Origin: an uncultured Lachnospiraceae bacterium
GTDB taxonomy: Bacteria > Bacillota > Clostridia > Lachnospirales > Lachnospiraceae
Length of the DNA stretch: 14,600 nucleotides
Reading direction: 5' to 3'
NCBI GenBank assembly: GCA_900313745.1
Contig: OMSM01000488.1
Coordinates: 1-14,600, forward strand
The position numbers and the translations under genes were made by a program. Below are positions 5,281 through 13,484 of the stretch, one piece after another (within the stretch, counting starts at the first letter, position 1; every line of letters starts with the position of its first letter). Under the pieces are notes generated by a model that was not told where the DNA came from, did no database searches, and saw only the letters and a program-made list of their open reading frames with translations.

Positions 5281-6411
5281 TCACTGTCCGCTGCGGAAGA
5301 CGCGGATGTCCATATTGACATTGCCGGTGATGCCGTTTACCTGTCCCGTCGTCGCGTACTGCCAGTAGGTGAAGTCATACGGATAATAGAGCTCCTCGCG
5401 GTAATTCATTATCCATTTGTCCACTTCCTCCAGCTCGCTGATCTCCAGCATCATGGTAAACGAGGCGATCGTACCCTGGATCACCGGCCGGTAGCCGTTC
5501 TCCCTTAGCCTTGCCGCCGCGGCAAGAACATTCTCTGTCCATTCGCTCCTGGAGAGCCTTGGGCTTGCCTGGTCCTCCGTGCCCGGAAGTACGGCCAGCG
5601 CCACGGGGCACTCCTCGAGTCCCGCTTCCTTCAGGACCTGTACTGCAGCATCGGCTGCAGCCTCCGCCTCATCGGCTGACAACGCATGAAGGCTGAAGCT
5701 TCCGCCCGTCTCGATGCCGGCCTCCCCGGCCAGACGGACATTCCCGGCAAAGGATTCGTCGGGCACATAAGACGTCCCGCCATCCTCCGGCGAGACCTCT
5801 TCCCTGAAGATCTCCAGGAAGGCAAAACTCACGCCGCTTTCCTTTACGTCGTCCCACGAAGTGACCGCGGAAGCATCAGGGATATCAATTCCCAGGACGG
5901 TCCCGACATCTTCGTCCCCGACATAGGAGAGATGTCCCTGGTCATCCAGACGGAAATCCCGGCCGCCGAATCCGTTCTTCGGCGCTTCGGCATCCACAGG
6001 ATAAAAATAATACTTCTCCCCGTTCTTGACCACCAGATCCCCGGGGAAAAGCTTGCGAAGCATGCTGATCGTGCTCTCGCCGGACTCCAGTGAACTCTGG
6101 ATCTGCTGAAGGAGAGCGCTCCGTGCCCTGACTGCCTCTCTCTCCCCGCTCTCTGCGGTCATTGCCTTCAGCTCTTCGTCCGTATAGTACTGTTTTCCCT
6201 CGCTTATCGCGCTAAGCTCCTCCTCCAGGGCCCTGTATTCCCTTCCCTGCGTACCAAGCCTTACGAGCAGGAAAACCACCGCGGCAGTCAGCGCGAGAAT
6301 TATGCCGCACAGGACGAGGATATTGACGAGATAGCGCATATACCCCTTCGCCGTTATCTCATGTCCGGAAGTATCCTCTTTTCCGGTATTCTTCATGTCG
6401 TCCAGAGCCAT
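5281..6411 (-). CDS. Membrane-anchored GH25 (lysozyme)-like protein with apparently lost catalytic residues
   Basis: A 376-residue protein. A 26-residue cytoplasmic start is followed by one membrane segment (about 27-51) and a charged, probably coiled-coil stretch (about 57-120). The rest would lie outside the cell. From about 172 it resembles glycoside hydrolase family 25: GIDIPDASAVTSWDDVKESG with a typical GID (174-176), and near the end YWQYATTGQVNGITGNVNMD (349-368), very like the WQY...GISGNVD end of these lysozymes. The central strand, which in active enzymes reads PV-x-x-D-x-E, here reads PVALAVLP (269-276), so the Asp and Glu are replaced by A273 and L275. A structural or glycan-binding role rather than hydrolysis is inferred. 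The ATG at 6411 has a GAGGTGG Shine-Dalgarno. It follows ilvA by 39 bases. The domain call is fairly secure; the function is unknown. Confidence 0.8.
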   Translation of the reverse strand: MALDDMKNTGKEDTSGHEITAKGYMRYLVNILVLCGIILALTAAVVFLLVRLGTQGREYRALEEELSAISEGKQYYTDEELKAMTAESGEREAVRARSALLQQIQSSLESGESTISMLRKLFPGDLVVKNGEKYYFYPVDAEAPKNGFGGRDFRLDDQGHLSYVGDEDVGTVLGIDIPDASAVTSWDDVKESGVSFAFLEIFREEVSPEDGGTSYVPDESFAGNVRLAGEAGIETGGSFSLHALSADEAEAAADAAVQVLKEAGLEECPVALAVLPGTEDQASPRLSRSEWTENVLAAAARLRENGYRPVIQGTIASFTMMLEISELEEVDKWIMNYREELYYPYDFTYWQYATTGQVNGITGNVNMDIRVFRSGQ

Positions 6412-6450
6412 AACGCCACCTCTTTGTCCAGGTTTATCCGGGGGCGCGGC

Positions 6451-7674
6451 CTAAACCGCGGTCCTCACCAGGCGCGGCTTGTAGCCTTCCTTCTCCAGCC
6501 GTCCGAGAATCGTGTTCTTGTGCTCCGTTCCAAAGGCTTCCAGCGTAATACGAAGCTCCACGGCTGCGTTCCTGTTGATGGAGACGAACTGGTTGTGCTC
6601 GAGCTTGATCACATTGCCGTTCTCCTCCGCGATGATTCCGGAAACGCGGGAGAGCTCGCCCGGTTTGTCCGGAAGCAGCACGGATACGGTAAAGATCCGG
6701 TCACGGAGAATAAGTCCCTGCTGGACGACGGAGCTCATCGTGATCACGTCCATGTTTCCGCCGCTAAGCACACAAACCGCCTTGTGTCCCGCAAGATCAA
6801 GATGCTTCAGTGCCGCGACGGTGAGCAGCCCGGAGTTTTCCACGACCATCTTGTGGTTCTCCACCATGTCGAGGAAAGCCATGACCAGCTCCTCGTCAGC
6901 CACTGTCACGACTTCATCGAGGTTTTTCTGGAGATAAGGGAAAATCAGGCTTCCGGGAGTTTTCACCGCCGTGCCGTCGGCGATCGTGCTCACCTTGTCG
7001 AGCGTGGTCACCTTGCCCGCCTCGAAGGAAGCCTTAAGGCAGGCCGCCCCCTCCGGCTCGACGCCGATCACGCGGATATTCGGCTTAAGAAGCTTGGCAA
7101 GCGTGGAGACGCCCGCGGCAAGTCCGCCTCCGCCCACAGGGACCAGGATGGTATCCGCGAGAGGCTGCTCCTTGATGATTTCCATCGCGATTGAGCCCTG
7201 ACCGGCGGCGACCATGAGATCGTCGAAGGGATGAATAAAGGTGTAGCCGTTCTCCTCCGCGAGCTTGTAGGCGTGCTCACAGGACTCGTCGTACACATCT
7301 CCGTAAAGTATGACTTCTGCTCCAAGCGCCTTGGTCCGGTTGACCTTGATGAGCGGGGTCGTCGTAGGCATGACGATCACCGCCTTGGCGCCGTAGGCAT
7401 GGGCCGCGTATGCCACGCCCTGGGCATGGTTCCCCGCTGACGCGGTGATGATGCCGCGGCTTCTCTCCTCGTCCGTGAGCGTTGAAATCTTGTAATAGGC
7501 GCCTCTTATCTTGTACGCGCCCGTGCGCTGCATATTTTCCGGCTTCAGATAGACCTTCGCCCCGGTGAGCTCGCTGTAGTAATCCGAATAGGTGAGCTCT
7601 GTCCTGAGAGTGACCCTGGAAACCGTCTCATAAGCTTCTTCAAAGCGGTCTAATGTTAGCAGTTCCCCGCTCAT
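6451..7674 (-). CDS. ilvA: Threonine ammonia-lyase with C-terminal ACT domain
   Basis: A 407-residue PLP enzyme that deaminates L-threonine to 2-oxobutanoate, the first step towards isoleucine or threonine breakdown. The PLP lysine is in RTGAYKIRGAYY (K55); other cofactor motifs are SAGNHAQG (79-86), the glycine loop VPVGGGGLAAG (178-188) and LSGGN (303-307). A single ACT domain at about 327-402 (begins FTVSVLLPDKPGELSRVSGI) suggests allosteric control by an amino acid. The short single-ACT form matches the TdcB-like/Gram-positive IlvA group rather than the two-ACT E. coli IlvA, so a catabolic role is possible. An ATG at 7689 would add five residues, but its first codons form a GGGAGGAA Shine-Dalgarno ideally placed for the ATG at 7674. 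It lies 38 bases after ftsY in an otherwise cell-biology operon. Family secure, physiological role unsure. Confidence 0.94.
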   Translation of the reverse strand: MSGELLTLDRFEEAYETVSRVTLRTELTYSDYYSELTGAKVYLKPENMQRTGAYKIRGAYYKISTLTDEERSRGIITASAGNHAQGVAYAAHAYGAKAVIVMPTTTPLIKVNRTKALGAEVILYGDVYDESCEHAYKLAEENGYTFIHPFDDLMVAAGQGSIAMEIIKEQPLADTILVPVGGGGLAAGVSTLAKLLKPNIRVIGVEPEGAACLKASFEAGKVTTLDKVSTIADGTAVKTPGSLIFPYLQKNLDEVVTVADEELVMAFLDMVENHKMVVENSGLLTVAALKHLDLAGHKAVCVLSGGNMDVITMSSVVQQGLILRDRIFTVSVLLPDKPGELSRVSGIIAEENGNVIKLEHNQFVSINRNAAVELRITLEAFGTEHKNTILGRLEKEGYKPRLVRTAV

Positions 7675-7712
7675 GCCGTTTCCTCCCATAAACCCTTTCT
7701 ATAGTGAATTCC

Positions 7713-8888
7713 TTACTCCTGCCTGTCCGGAAGCTCCGCAAACAGAGCATTGGTGAATTCCTCCGGCGAGAATTTCTGGAAATCCTCGAGGTGTTCCCCT
7801 ACTCCGATGAACTTCACGGGAATGCCCAGCTCCGCCTGGATTGCGATCGCGATGCCTCCGCGGCTGGTTCCGTCCATCTTGGTCAGGATGATGCCGGTAA
7901 GGTTCGTCACCTCTCCGAAATCCCTGGCCTGGGAGAGCGCGTTCTGGCCTGTCGTGCCGTCCAGGACAATGAAGTTCTCCCGGTATGCCTCCGGGAATTC
8001 CCTGGTGATGATGCGGTCGATTTTCCTCAGCTCCTCCATCAGGTTCTTCTTGTTGTGCAGCCGTCCTGCGGTGTCACAGAGGAGGATATCCACTCCCCTC
8101 GCTTTTGCCGCCTTCACCGAGTCAAACACGACGCTCGCAGGGTCAGAACCTTCGGGGGCACTGATGATGTCCACTCCCGCGCGGTGAGCCCACTCTGTAA
8201 GCTGCTCGTTGGCCGCAGCGCGGAAGGTATCGGCGGACGCGATCAGCACCTTCTTTCCCGCCGCCCTGTATATTCCCGCCATCTTGCCGACCGAAGTGGT
8301 CTTGCCCACCCCGTTGACGCCGATGATCAGTACTACGGCGGGGCCTTTCTCGAAGTCGTAGGCGTTCTCCCCTACCTTCATCTGGTCTTTTACGGACTCT
8401 ATCAGGAGCTCCCTGCATTCCCCGGGCTCCCTGATCCTCTTCTCCTTCACCTGGCGCTTTAAGTCGGTGAGGATCCTGTCCGTGGTCTCCACACCCATGT
8501 CACCGGTGATCATGATCTCCTCGAGTTCCTCATAGAAGTCCTCATCGATCTGGCTGTGGCGCATGAAGACCCGGTTGAGGCTTCCGGCGATGCTGTTCCT
8601 CGTCTTGGCAAGCCCCGAGACCAGGCGGGCGAAGAATCCCTTCCCCTCCGGCTTCTCCGGTGCGGTTTCCGGCGTCCCGGGCAGAACCTGCGCTTCTTCC
8701 GCGGTATCCTCCGTATCCGGGATCACTTCCGGCTCCTGTTCCCCGGGAATCTCTTCCGCCGGAACGGATGATGGCGCATCCTCTCTCTCCCCTGCTGCGG
8801 AGGCAGCCTGTCCTGTTTCCTCAGACGGCTCCTGCTCCCGGATTTCCTCTCCGACAGCCTTCTTCTCTTTTTTCCAGAAAAACTTCAT
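7713..8888 (-). CDS. ftsY: Signal recognition particle receptor FtsY
   Basis: A 391-residue SRP receptor GTPase. Residues about 11-82 form an acidic Glu/Pro-rich low-complexity A region. A membrane-binding amphipathic segment beginning GKGFFARLVSGLAKTRNSIA follows (82-108). The N domain and G domain carry G1 GVNGVGKTT (190-198), ADTFRAAANEQL (219-230), G3 DTAGR (272-276), G4 TKMDGTSRGG (336-345) and the closing GVGE (362-365). FtsY docks the SRP-ribosome complex at the membrane translocon by forming a twin GTPase with Ffh. It follows smc by 65 bases that include a hairpin, as in many Firmicutes. The ATG at 8888 has GGTGGCAGG close upstream. The acidic N-terminal region is longer than in Bacillus FtsY but unremarkable for the family. 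Secure. Confidence 0.97.
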   Translation of the reverse strand: MKFFWKKEKKAVGEEIREQEPSEETGQAASAAGEREDAPSSVPAEEIPGEQEPEVIPDTEDTAEEAQVLPGTPETAPEKPEGKGFFARLVSGLAKTRNSIAGSLNRVFMRHSQIDEDFYEELEEIMITGDMGVETTDRILTDLKRQVKEKRIREPGECRELLIESVKDQMKVGENAYDFEKGPAVVLIIGVNGVGKTTSVGKMAGIYRAAGKKVLIASADTFRAAANEQLTEWAHRAGVDIISAPEGSDPASVVFDSVKAAKARGVDILLCDTAGRLHNKKNLMEELRKIDRIITREFPEAYRENFIVLDGTTGQNALSQARDFGEVTNLTGIILTKMDGTSRGGIAIAIQAELGIPVKFIGVGEHLEDFQKFSPEEFTNALFAELPDRQE

Positions 8889-8902
8889 CCTGCCACCATT
8901 CT

Positions 8903-8924
8903 TCCGGGACGCTGTATTCCCGGA
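8903..8924 (-). repeat. Hairpin between smc and ftsY
   Basis: TCCGGGA (8903-8909) and its complement TCCCGGA (8918-8924) form a perfect seven-base-pair stem with an eight-base loop. No U-run follows on the minus strand, so it is not a standard terminator. It ends 14 bases before the ftsY start, just upstream of its ribosome binding site, and could influence ftsY translation or mRNA processing; this is inference. Confidence 0.5.
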
Positions 8925-8953
8925 CCTTCAGCCTTTCCTGCAGACAGCCCCTG

Positions 8954-11900
8954 CTAGTTGTCCAGGTCCTTGTCGATCAGGCTCACGCTGACCAGGGCGG
9001 AGATTCCCTTTTCCTGCATCGTAATGCCGTAAAGGCGGTCCGCCTGCTCCATGGTTCCCCTTCTGTGGGTGATCACGATAAACTGCGTATATTTCGTCAG
9101 TTTGTGCAGATACATCGCAAACCTTACAACATTGCTCTCGTCCAGCGCCGCCTCTATTTCGTCCAGAAGGCAGAAGGGCGAGGGCTTCAGGTTCTGTATC
9201 GCAAAAAGAAGCGCAATTGCCGTGAGCGATTTCTCCCCGCCGGACATCTGCATCATATTCTGCAGCTTCTTGCCCGGTGGCTGGGCGATCACCCGGATTC
9301 CCGCCTCCAGAATGTCCTGGTCCTCGATCAGCTCCAGCGATCCTGTTCCGCCTCCGAAGAGCTCACGGAAGACCTCGTTGAACTCCCTGTTGATCCGGGC
9401 GAACTGCTCCCTGAACTGCTTCCGCATGTTCGTATCCAGTTCGCTGATAATCCCCTTCAGGCTCTCCGCCGCCTCGATCAGGTCGTCGTACTGGCCCTTC
9501 ATGAAGGTATATCTCTGCATCAGCGCGGCATACTCGTCAATAGCGTTCACATTGACCGGTCCGAGATCCCTGATCTCCTGCTTCAGCGTGCCGATCCTCC
9601 GCTTCATCGGATTAGGCTCGGTGAGCGTCTCGTCCTGAAGCCCGTACGCGTCGCTCAGAGTCAGCTGGTACTCATCCCACATATAGGCAATCCTGGAATC
9701 GAGGTTTTCCTGCAGCCTCTCTCTCTGGGCATTGAGCCTGAAGCACTCCTTGTCCAGGCCGCTTATCTGGTCGGAGAGCGCCTCCCTGCGGTCGAAGAAT
9801 CCCTTCTGTTCCGCGGAGAGCTCATTCTTTCTCTCCGTACTGCTCTTAAGCCTCTTCTCCGCATCCGAAAGAACGTCCGCGGAGGCAAGGATCGTCTGCT
9901 CGATCTTCTCTATCGCGCTTTTCTTCTCCGCGATCTCCCCGGTTCCCGCGGTGATGCTCTCCTCAATCTCCCTCCGCTCGGATTCCACTCTGGAGAGCTC
10001 CTCCTCCGCGCGGTCCCGGTTCTGCTGTTCGAAGGAGAGCGCCTCTCTGACACGGCCCAGCTCGATGTCGTACTCCGCGACCTTGTCGCCAAGCTCCGCC
10101 TCTTTTCCTGTAAAAACTTCCACCTCGGCCTGGAGCTTCTCTATGGCCTCCGTGGTTTCCTTTTCCGTGCGCTCCGATGCCGCAAGCTGCATTTCCGCGG
10201 CGTTCTTCTCCGCGACGAGTTCCTCGGTGCGGTCCTTTATGGATACCGCCTCCGCGCGCATCTCCTCGTAGCTCCCCTCCGTCTCCTGCTTCTTTTCCTT
10301 CTCGCGGATGACGTTGAGCCTCGCCGTGTTCTGCTCGATCAGAAGGGCCTGCATGCGGGTGTCCGATGTGGCGATAAGGGCGCGGAGCTCATTTCTGCGC
10401 CTCTTGGTGTTCTCGATTGCCTCCTCGGCCTTCTCCTCAGCTTCCCTGTGCTGCTTTACCTTCTCCTGCAGCTCTGCGATCTCCCTGCGCCTTCCGAGAA
10501 GGTTGGAGCTGTTTTTAAACGCTCCTCCGCTGACCGCGCCTCCGGGAATGAACATCTCGCCGTCCACCGTGACGATACGGAAGGCATGGCGATATCTGCG
10601 CCCGATCGCGGAAGCATGGTCAAAGCTGTCCACCACGAGGATCCTGCCGAGAAGGCTCTCCGCGACCGCACTGTATCTGGGGTCGATCCGGACAAGAGTT
10701 GAGGCAAGCCCGATCGCTCCGGGTTCCCTGAGGGCGGCTTCATCGCGGAATTTCTGGCCCTTTTCTATGCTGTCCAGCGGAAGGAAGGTCGCGCGTCCCG
10801 CCTTCTCCCGCTTCAGCATGGAGATCATGCGCTTCGCCGTTGCTTCGTCCTCGGTGACGATATTCTGTATGCTGCCCCCCAGGGCGGTCTCAATCGCTGT
10901 CTCGTATCCTGCGTCCGTCTTGAGGAGATCGGCCACGACCCCGATGAGTCCCTTCTCCTCGGACCGGTGCTCCATCACCTGCTTTACGCTCTGGCCGAAG
11001 CCATCATAGCGCTCCGTGAGATTAAGAAGCTGCTCCAGCTTGGTGCGGTCCTGGTGATAGGCGATTTTCTCCCTCTGAAGTATGCGGTCGTTCTCCGCCA
11101 GGATATCCTTCATCCCTGCCAGCTCTTTGTCAGCGGATGCGCGTTCCTCCTTTGCCCTGGCGATCTCTCCGGTTACGCGCTCGAAATCCGCCTCAAAACC
11201 GGCAATGAGCTCATCCTGCCTGGATTCGTCCGTCCGGACGCGGACAAGTTTTGACGTCAGCTCCGCCCGACGGATCTCCAGCTGCTCCCGGCTTGCCGCG
11301 ATTCCTGCAATTCTCGAGCGGATCGCACCTCTCTCCTCGAGGGTCTTTATGATGGCGCTCTGGCTCTCATCGATCTTCTGCTCGAGACCCTCCCGGCTTT
11401 CCTTCGTCGTGTCCAGCTCAAAGGCAACCCCGGCCCGCTCGGCGGACAGAGTATTCATCCGCGCCTCAATTGCCTGACAGCGGGTAAGGGCGTCATCGCG
11501 CTCCTTCTTCCTCGCATCCAGCTCAGTGCTGATCGCACCCAGCCGCGTGCGGAAGTGGGCCATGCTGCTCTCTCCGGCCTTGATCTGCTCACGGTAGACC
11601 TTGACGTCTCCCTCCAGCTGTCCGCGGACGACATTGGTGCGGGCGATTTCATCCCTCGCCTCGGTGATGCCCTTCTCCAGCTCCTCGAGCTCGGCTGTAC
11701 GGAGATCGTACTCCGCGCGGATGCGCTCAAACTCCTCCTTTGCCTCACCAAGGTCCCGCTGGGCTGTCTCGCTTCGCCCGGCGGTCTCATTCAGCCTGGC
11801 TGTGAGATCCTTGTTCTCGATAAGAAACATGTTCGCTTCGAGACGCTTAAGTTCCTCTCGCAGGCGCAGGTAATCCTGGGCCTTGAGCGACTGTTTCTCC

Positions 11901-12514
11901 AGCGGGCCGCGCTGCTTGTCGAGCTCCTGGATGATGTCGCGGACGCGGACAAGGTTTTCCTGCTCGCTGGAGAGTTTTTTCTCCGCAGTCTCCTTGCGCC
12001 GCTTGAATTTGACAATTCCGGCCGCTTCGTCGAACAGTTCGCGCCTGTCCTCCGGTCGCTCCGAAAGGATGCGCTCGATCTGGCCCTGCCCGATGATGGA
12101 GTAACCTTCCTTGCCGATGCCGGTATCGTAGAAAAGCTCGTTGACGTCCTTCAGCCGGCAGGCGGTACCGTTGAGCAGATATTCGCTCTCCCCCGAGCGA
12201 TAGAGCCTCCTTGCGACAGTGACCTCGTCGTAATCCACGGCCAGCTGATGATCGGAATTATCCAGCGTGATCGCCACATAGGCATAGCCCATCGGCTTTC
12301 TCGCCTCCGTTCCGGAGAAGATAACGTCCTGCATGGACGCGCCTCTGAGCTGTTTGACCCTCTGCTCGCCGAGAACCCACCGGACCGCGTCGGCGACATT
12401 GCTTTTGCCGGAGCCGTTCGGCCCGACGATCGCTGTGATCCCGTTATGAAACTGAAAATTGATCCGGTTTGCAAAGGATTTGAAACCGTGAATCTCTATG
12501 CTCTTAAGATACAT
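8954..12514 (-). CDS. smc: Chromosome segregation protein SMC (condensin ATPase)
   Basis: A 1186-residue protein of standard bacterial SMC length and layout. The N-terminal ATPase half has Walker A GPNGSGKSN (31-39) after FKSFANR, and a Q-loop near GQGQIERIL (142-150). Long coiled coils flank a hinge at about 500-680. The C-terminal ATPase half has the ABC signature MSGGEKSL (about 1090-1097), Walker B FCLLDEIEAALDE (1114-1126) and a VITHRRG switch near 1147. SMC with ScpA and ScpB compacts and segregates the chromosome; scpAB is not in this window. It starts 12 bases after the rnc stop, and no clear Shine-Dalgarno precedes the ATG at 12514, so coupling to rnc is likely. All key motifs are intact. 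A long open plus-strand frame over this gene is only its shadow. Confidence 0.98.
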   Translation of the reverse strand: MYLKSIEIHGFKSFANRINFQFHNGITAIVGPNGSGKSNVADAVRWVLGEQRVKQLRGASMQDVIFSGTEARKPMGYAYVAITLDNSDHQLAVDYDEVTVARRLYRSGESEYLLNGTACRLKDVNELFYDTGIGKEGYSIIGQGQIERILSERPEDRRELFDEAAGIVKFKRRKETAEKKLSSEQENLVRVRDIIQELDKQRGPLEKQSLKAQDYLRLREELKRLEANMFLIENKDLTARLNETAGRSETAQRDLGEAKEEFERIRAEYDLRTAELEELEKGITEARDEIARTNVVRGQLEGDVKVYREQIKAGESSMAHFRTRLGAISTELDARKKERDDALTRCQAIEARMNTLSAERAGVAFELDTTKESREGLEQKIDESQSAIIKTLEERGAIRSRIAGIAASREQLEIRRAELTSKLVRVRTDESRQDELIAGFEADFERVTGEIARAKEERASADKELAGMKDILAENDRILQREKIAYHQDRTKLEQLLNLTERYDGFGQSVKQVMEHRSEEKGLIGVVADLLKTDAGYETAIETALGGSIQNIVTEDEATAKRMISMLKREKAGRATFLPLDSIEKGQKFRDEAALREPGAIGLASTLVRIDPRYSAVAESLLGRILVVDSFDHASAIGRRYRHAFRIVTVDGEMFIPGGAVSGGAFKNSSNLLGRRREIAELQEKVKQHREAEEKAEEAIENTKRRRNELRALIATSDTRMQALLIEQNTARLNVIREKEKKQETEGSYEEMRAEAVSIKDRTEELVAEKNAAEMQLAASERTEKETTEAIEKLQAEVEVFTGKEAELGDKVAEYDIELGRVREALSFEQQNRDRAEEELSRVESERREIEESITAGTGEIAEKKSAIEKIEQTILASADVLSDAEKRLKSSTERKNELSAEQKGFFDRREALSDQISGLDKECFRLNAQRERLQENLDSRIAYMWDEYQLTLSDAYGLQDETLTEPNPMKRRIGTLKQEIRDLGPVNVNAIDEYAALMQRYTFMKGQYDDLIEAAESLKGIISELDTNMRKQFREQFARINREFNEVFRELFGGGTGSLELIEDQDILEAGIRVIAQPPGKKLQNMMQMSGGEKSLTAIALLFAIQNLKPSPFCLLDEIEAALDESNVVRFAMYLHKLTKYTQFIVITHRRGTMEQADRLYGITMQEKGISALVSVSLIDKDLDN

Positions 12515-12526
12515 GTCTGACCGGTG

Positions 12527-13219
12527 CTAGGAAATGTCCCTAATCTGTTTCAAAACTTCGAACGCCGCATTCTGCTCGGCTTCCTTCTTGGAGCGCCCCT
12601 CGCCCACTGTGCGCTCCTCGCCGTTTACAACGGCAGAAACGACAAAATGCTTCATATGTCCGGGGCCGCTCTCTTCCAGAAGGCGGTATTCAATTGTACC
12701 GTTCTGCTGCTGGATATACTCCTGAAGTTTGGATTTCGCGTCATAGAACAGGCGCTTGTTCTCCAGATCGGAGAGAATGAAGCGATAGATAAACTCCCTG
12801 GGGCATTCGATGCCGCCGCTGTCGAGGTACATTGCCCCGATCAGCGCCTCACAGACATCCGAGATGATGGACTCCTTCGCTCTGCCGCCTCCGGCCTCCT
12901 CACCCTTTCCGAGACGGATGAAATCCGAGAGGCCGAAATCCTTCGCGCAGTATGCGAGCGCCGCCTCACAGACGAGGCTTGCGCGAAGTCTCGTCATTTC
13001 CCCTTCCTTTGCCCCGGGATAGCGGGTATACAGAAAAGCGCTGCTCACCATCTCCAGCACAGCATCGCCGAGGAATTCCAGACGCTCGTAGTCCTCACAG
13101 TTCCGGATTCTCTGCTCATTGGCGAATGAGGTATGGGTCAGCGCACACTGAAGAAGGTACCGGTCCTTAAACCTGTAACCGATACGCTCCTCCAGCAGAT
13201 CAGATGACAGATGGGGCAT
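12527..13219 (-). CDS. rnc: Ribonuclease III
   Basis: A 230-residue double-strand-specific endonuclease that processes rRNA precursors and other structured RNAs. The nuclease signature ERLEFLGDA is at 45-53 (metal ligands E48 and D52), and the second acidic cluster is DVCEALIGAMYLD (121-133, D121 and E124). The dsRNA-binding domain covers about 158-228 with AKSKLQEYIQQ and the closing GEGRSKKEAEQNAAFEVL. The ATG at 13219 fits family length, but a GTG at 13243, overlapping acpP by 14 bases and adding eight residues, is also possible; neither has a good Shine-Dalgarno, so coupling to acpP is likely. It lies between acpP and smc, the conserved Firmicutes order. Function secure, start uncertain. 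Confidence 0.96.
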   Translation of the reverse strand: MPHLSSDLLEERIGYRFKDRYLLQCALTHTSFANEQRIRNCEDYERLEFLGDAVLEMVSSAFLYTRYPGAKEGEMTRLRASLVCEAALAYCAKDFGLSDFIRLGKGEEAGGGRAKESIISDVCEALIGAMYLDSGGIECPREFIYRFILSDLENKRLFYDAKSKLQEYIQQQNGTIEYRLLEESGPGHMKHFVVSAVVNGEERTVGEGRSKKEAEQNAAFEVLKQIRDIS

Positions 13220-13229
13220 TCCTGCAGTC

Positions 13230-13472
13230 TTATGCCCGTCCACCGTTCACCGCTTCCGTGATCAGTTTTAACGCGTCGCCGACCGTGGTCACCTTCTCGA
13301 TTCTCTCATCCTCGACGGAAATATTGAATTCCTGCTCGATGGAGAGAACGATCTGATAAAGGTCCAGGGAATCTGCCCCGAGGTCCTCGGTGATCCTGGT
13401 CTCCTCGGTGATCTCATTGGCGTCTACGCTTAAGACCTGGCTGATGATTTCCTTTAATTTCTCGAGTTCCAT
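13230..13472 (-). CDS. acpP: Acyl carrier protein
   Basis: An 80-residue acidic ACP. The phosphopantetheine attachment serine is S35 in EDLGADSLDLYQIV (29-42), and the C-terminal helix pattern EDERIEKVTTVGDALKLI is typical of fatty-acid ACP. It carries growing acyl chains for fatty-acid synthesis and, with PlsX next door, delivers acyl groups to phospholipid synthesis. The ATG at 13472 has an excellent GGGAGG Shine-Dalgarno six bases upstream. It follows plsX by 12 bases, and fabD and fabG, found between these genes in Bacillus, are absent here. A non-fatty-acid carrier role is unlikely given the neighbours. Confidence 0.97.
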   Translation of the reverse strand: MELEKLKEIISQVLSVDANEITEETRITEDLGADSLDLYQIVLSIEQEFNISVEDERIEKVTTVGDALKLITEAVNGGRA

Positions 13473-13484
13473 GTTGAACCTCCC

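Noticed and set aside
7698..7703. TATAGA, a possible -10 box just before ilvA.
   Set aside because: No acceptable -35 lies 16-18 bases upstream, and the resulting leader would be very short. A weak promoter cannot be excluded.
8660..10702. A 680-codon open frame on the plus strand.
   Set aside because: It lies antisense to smc and ftsY, both of which have intact family motifs. Its translation is Leu/Arg/Pro-rich with no recognisable domain, as expected from the complement of G+C-rich coiled-coil codons.
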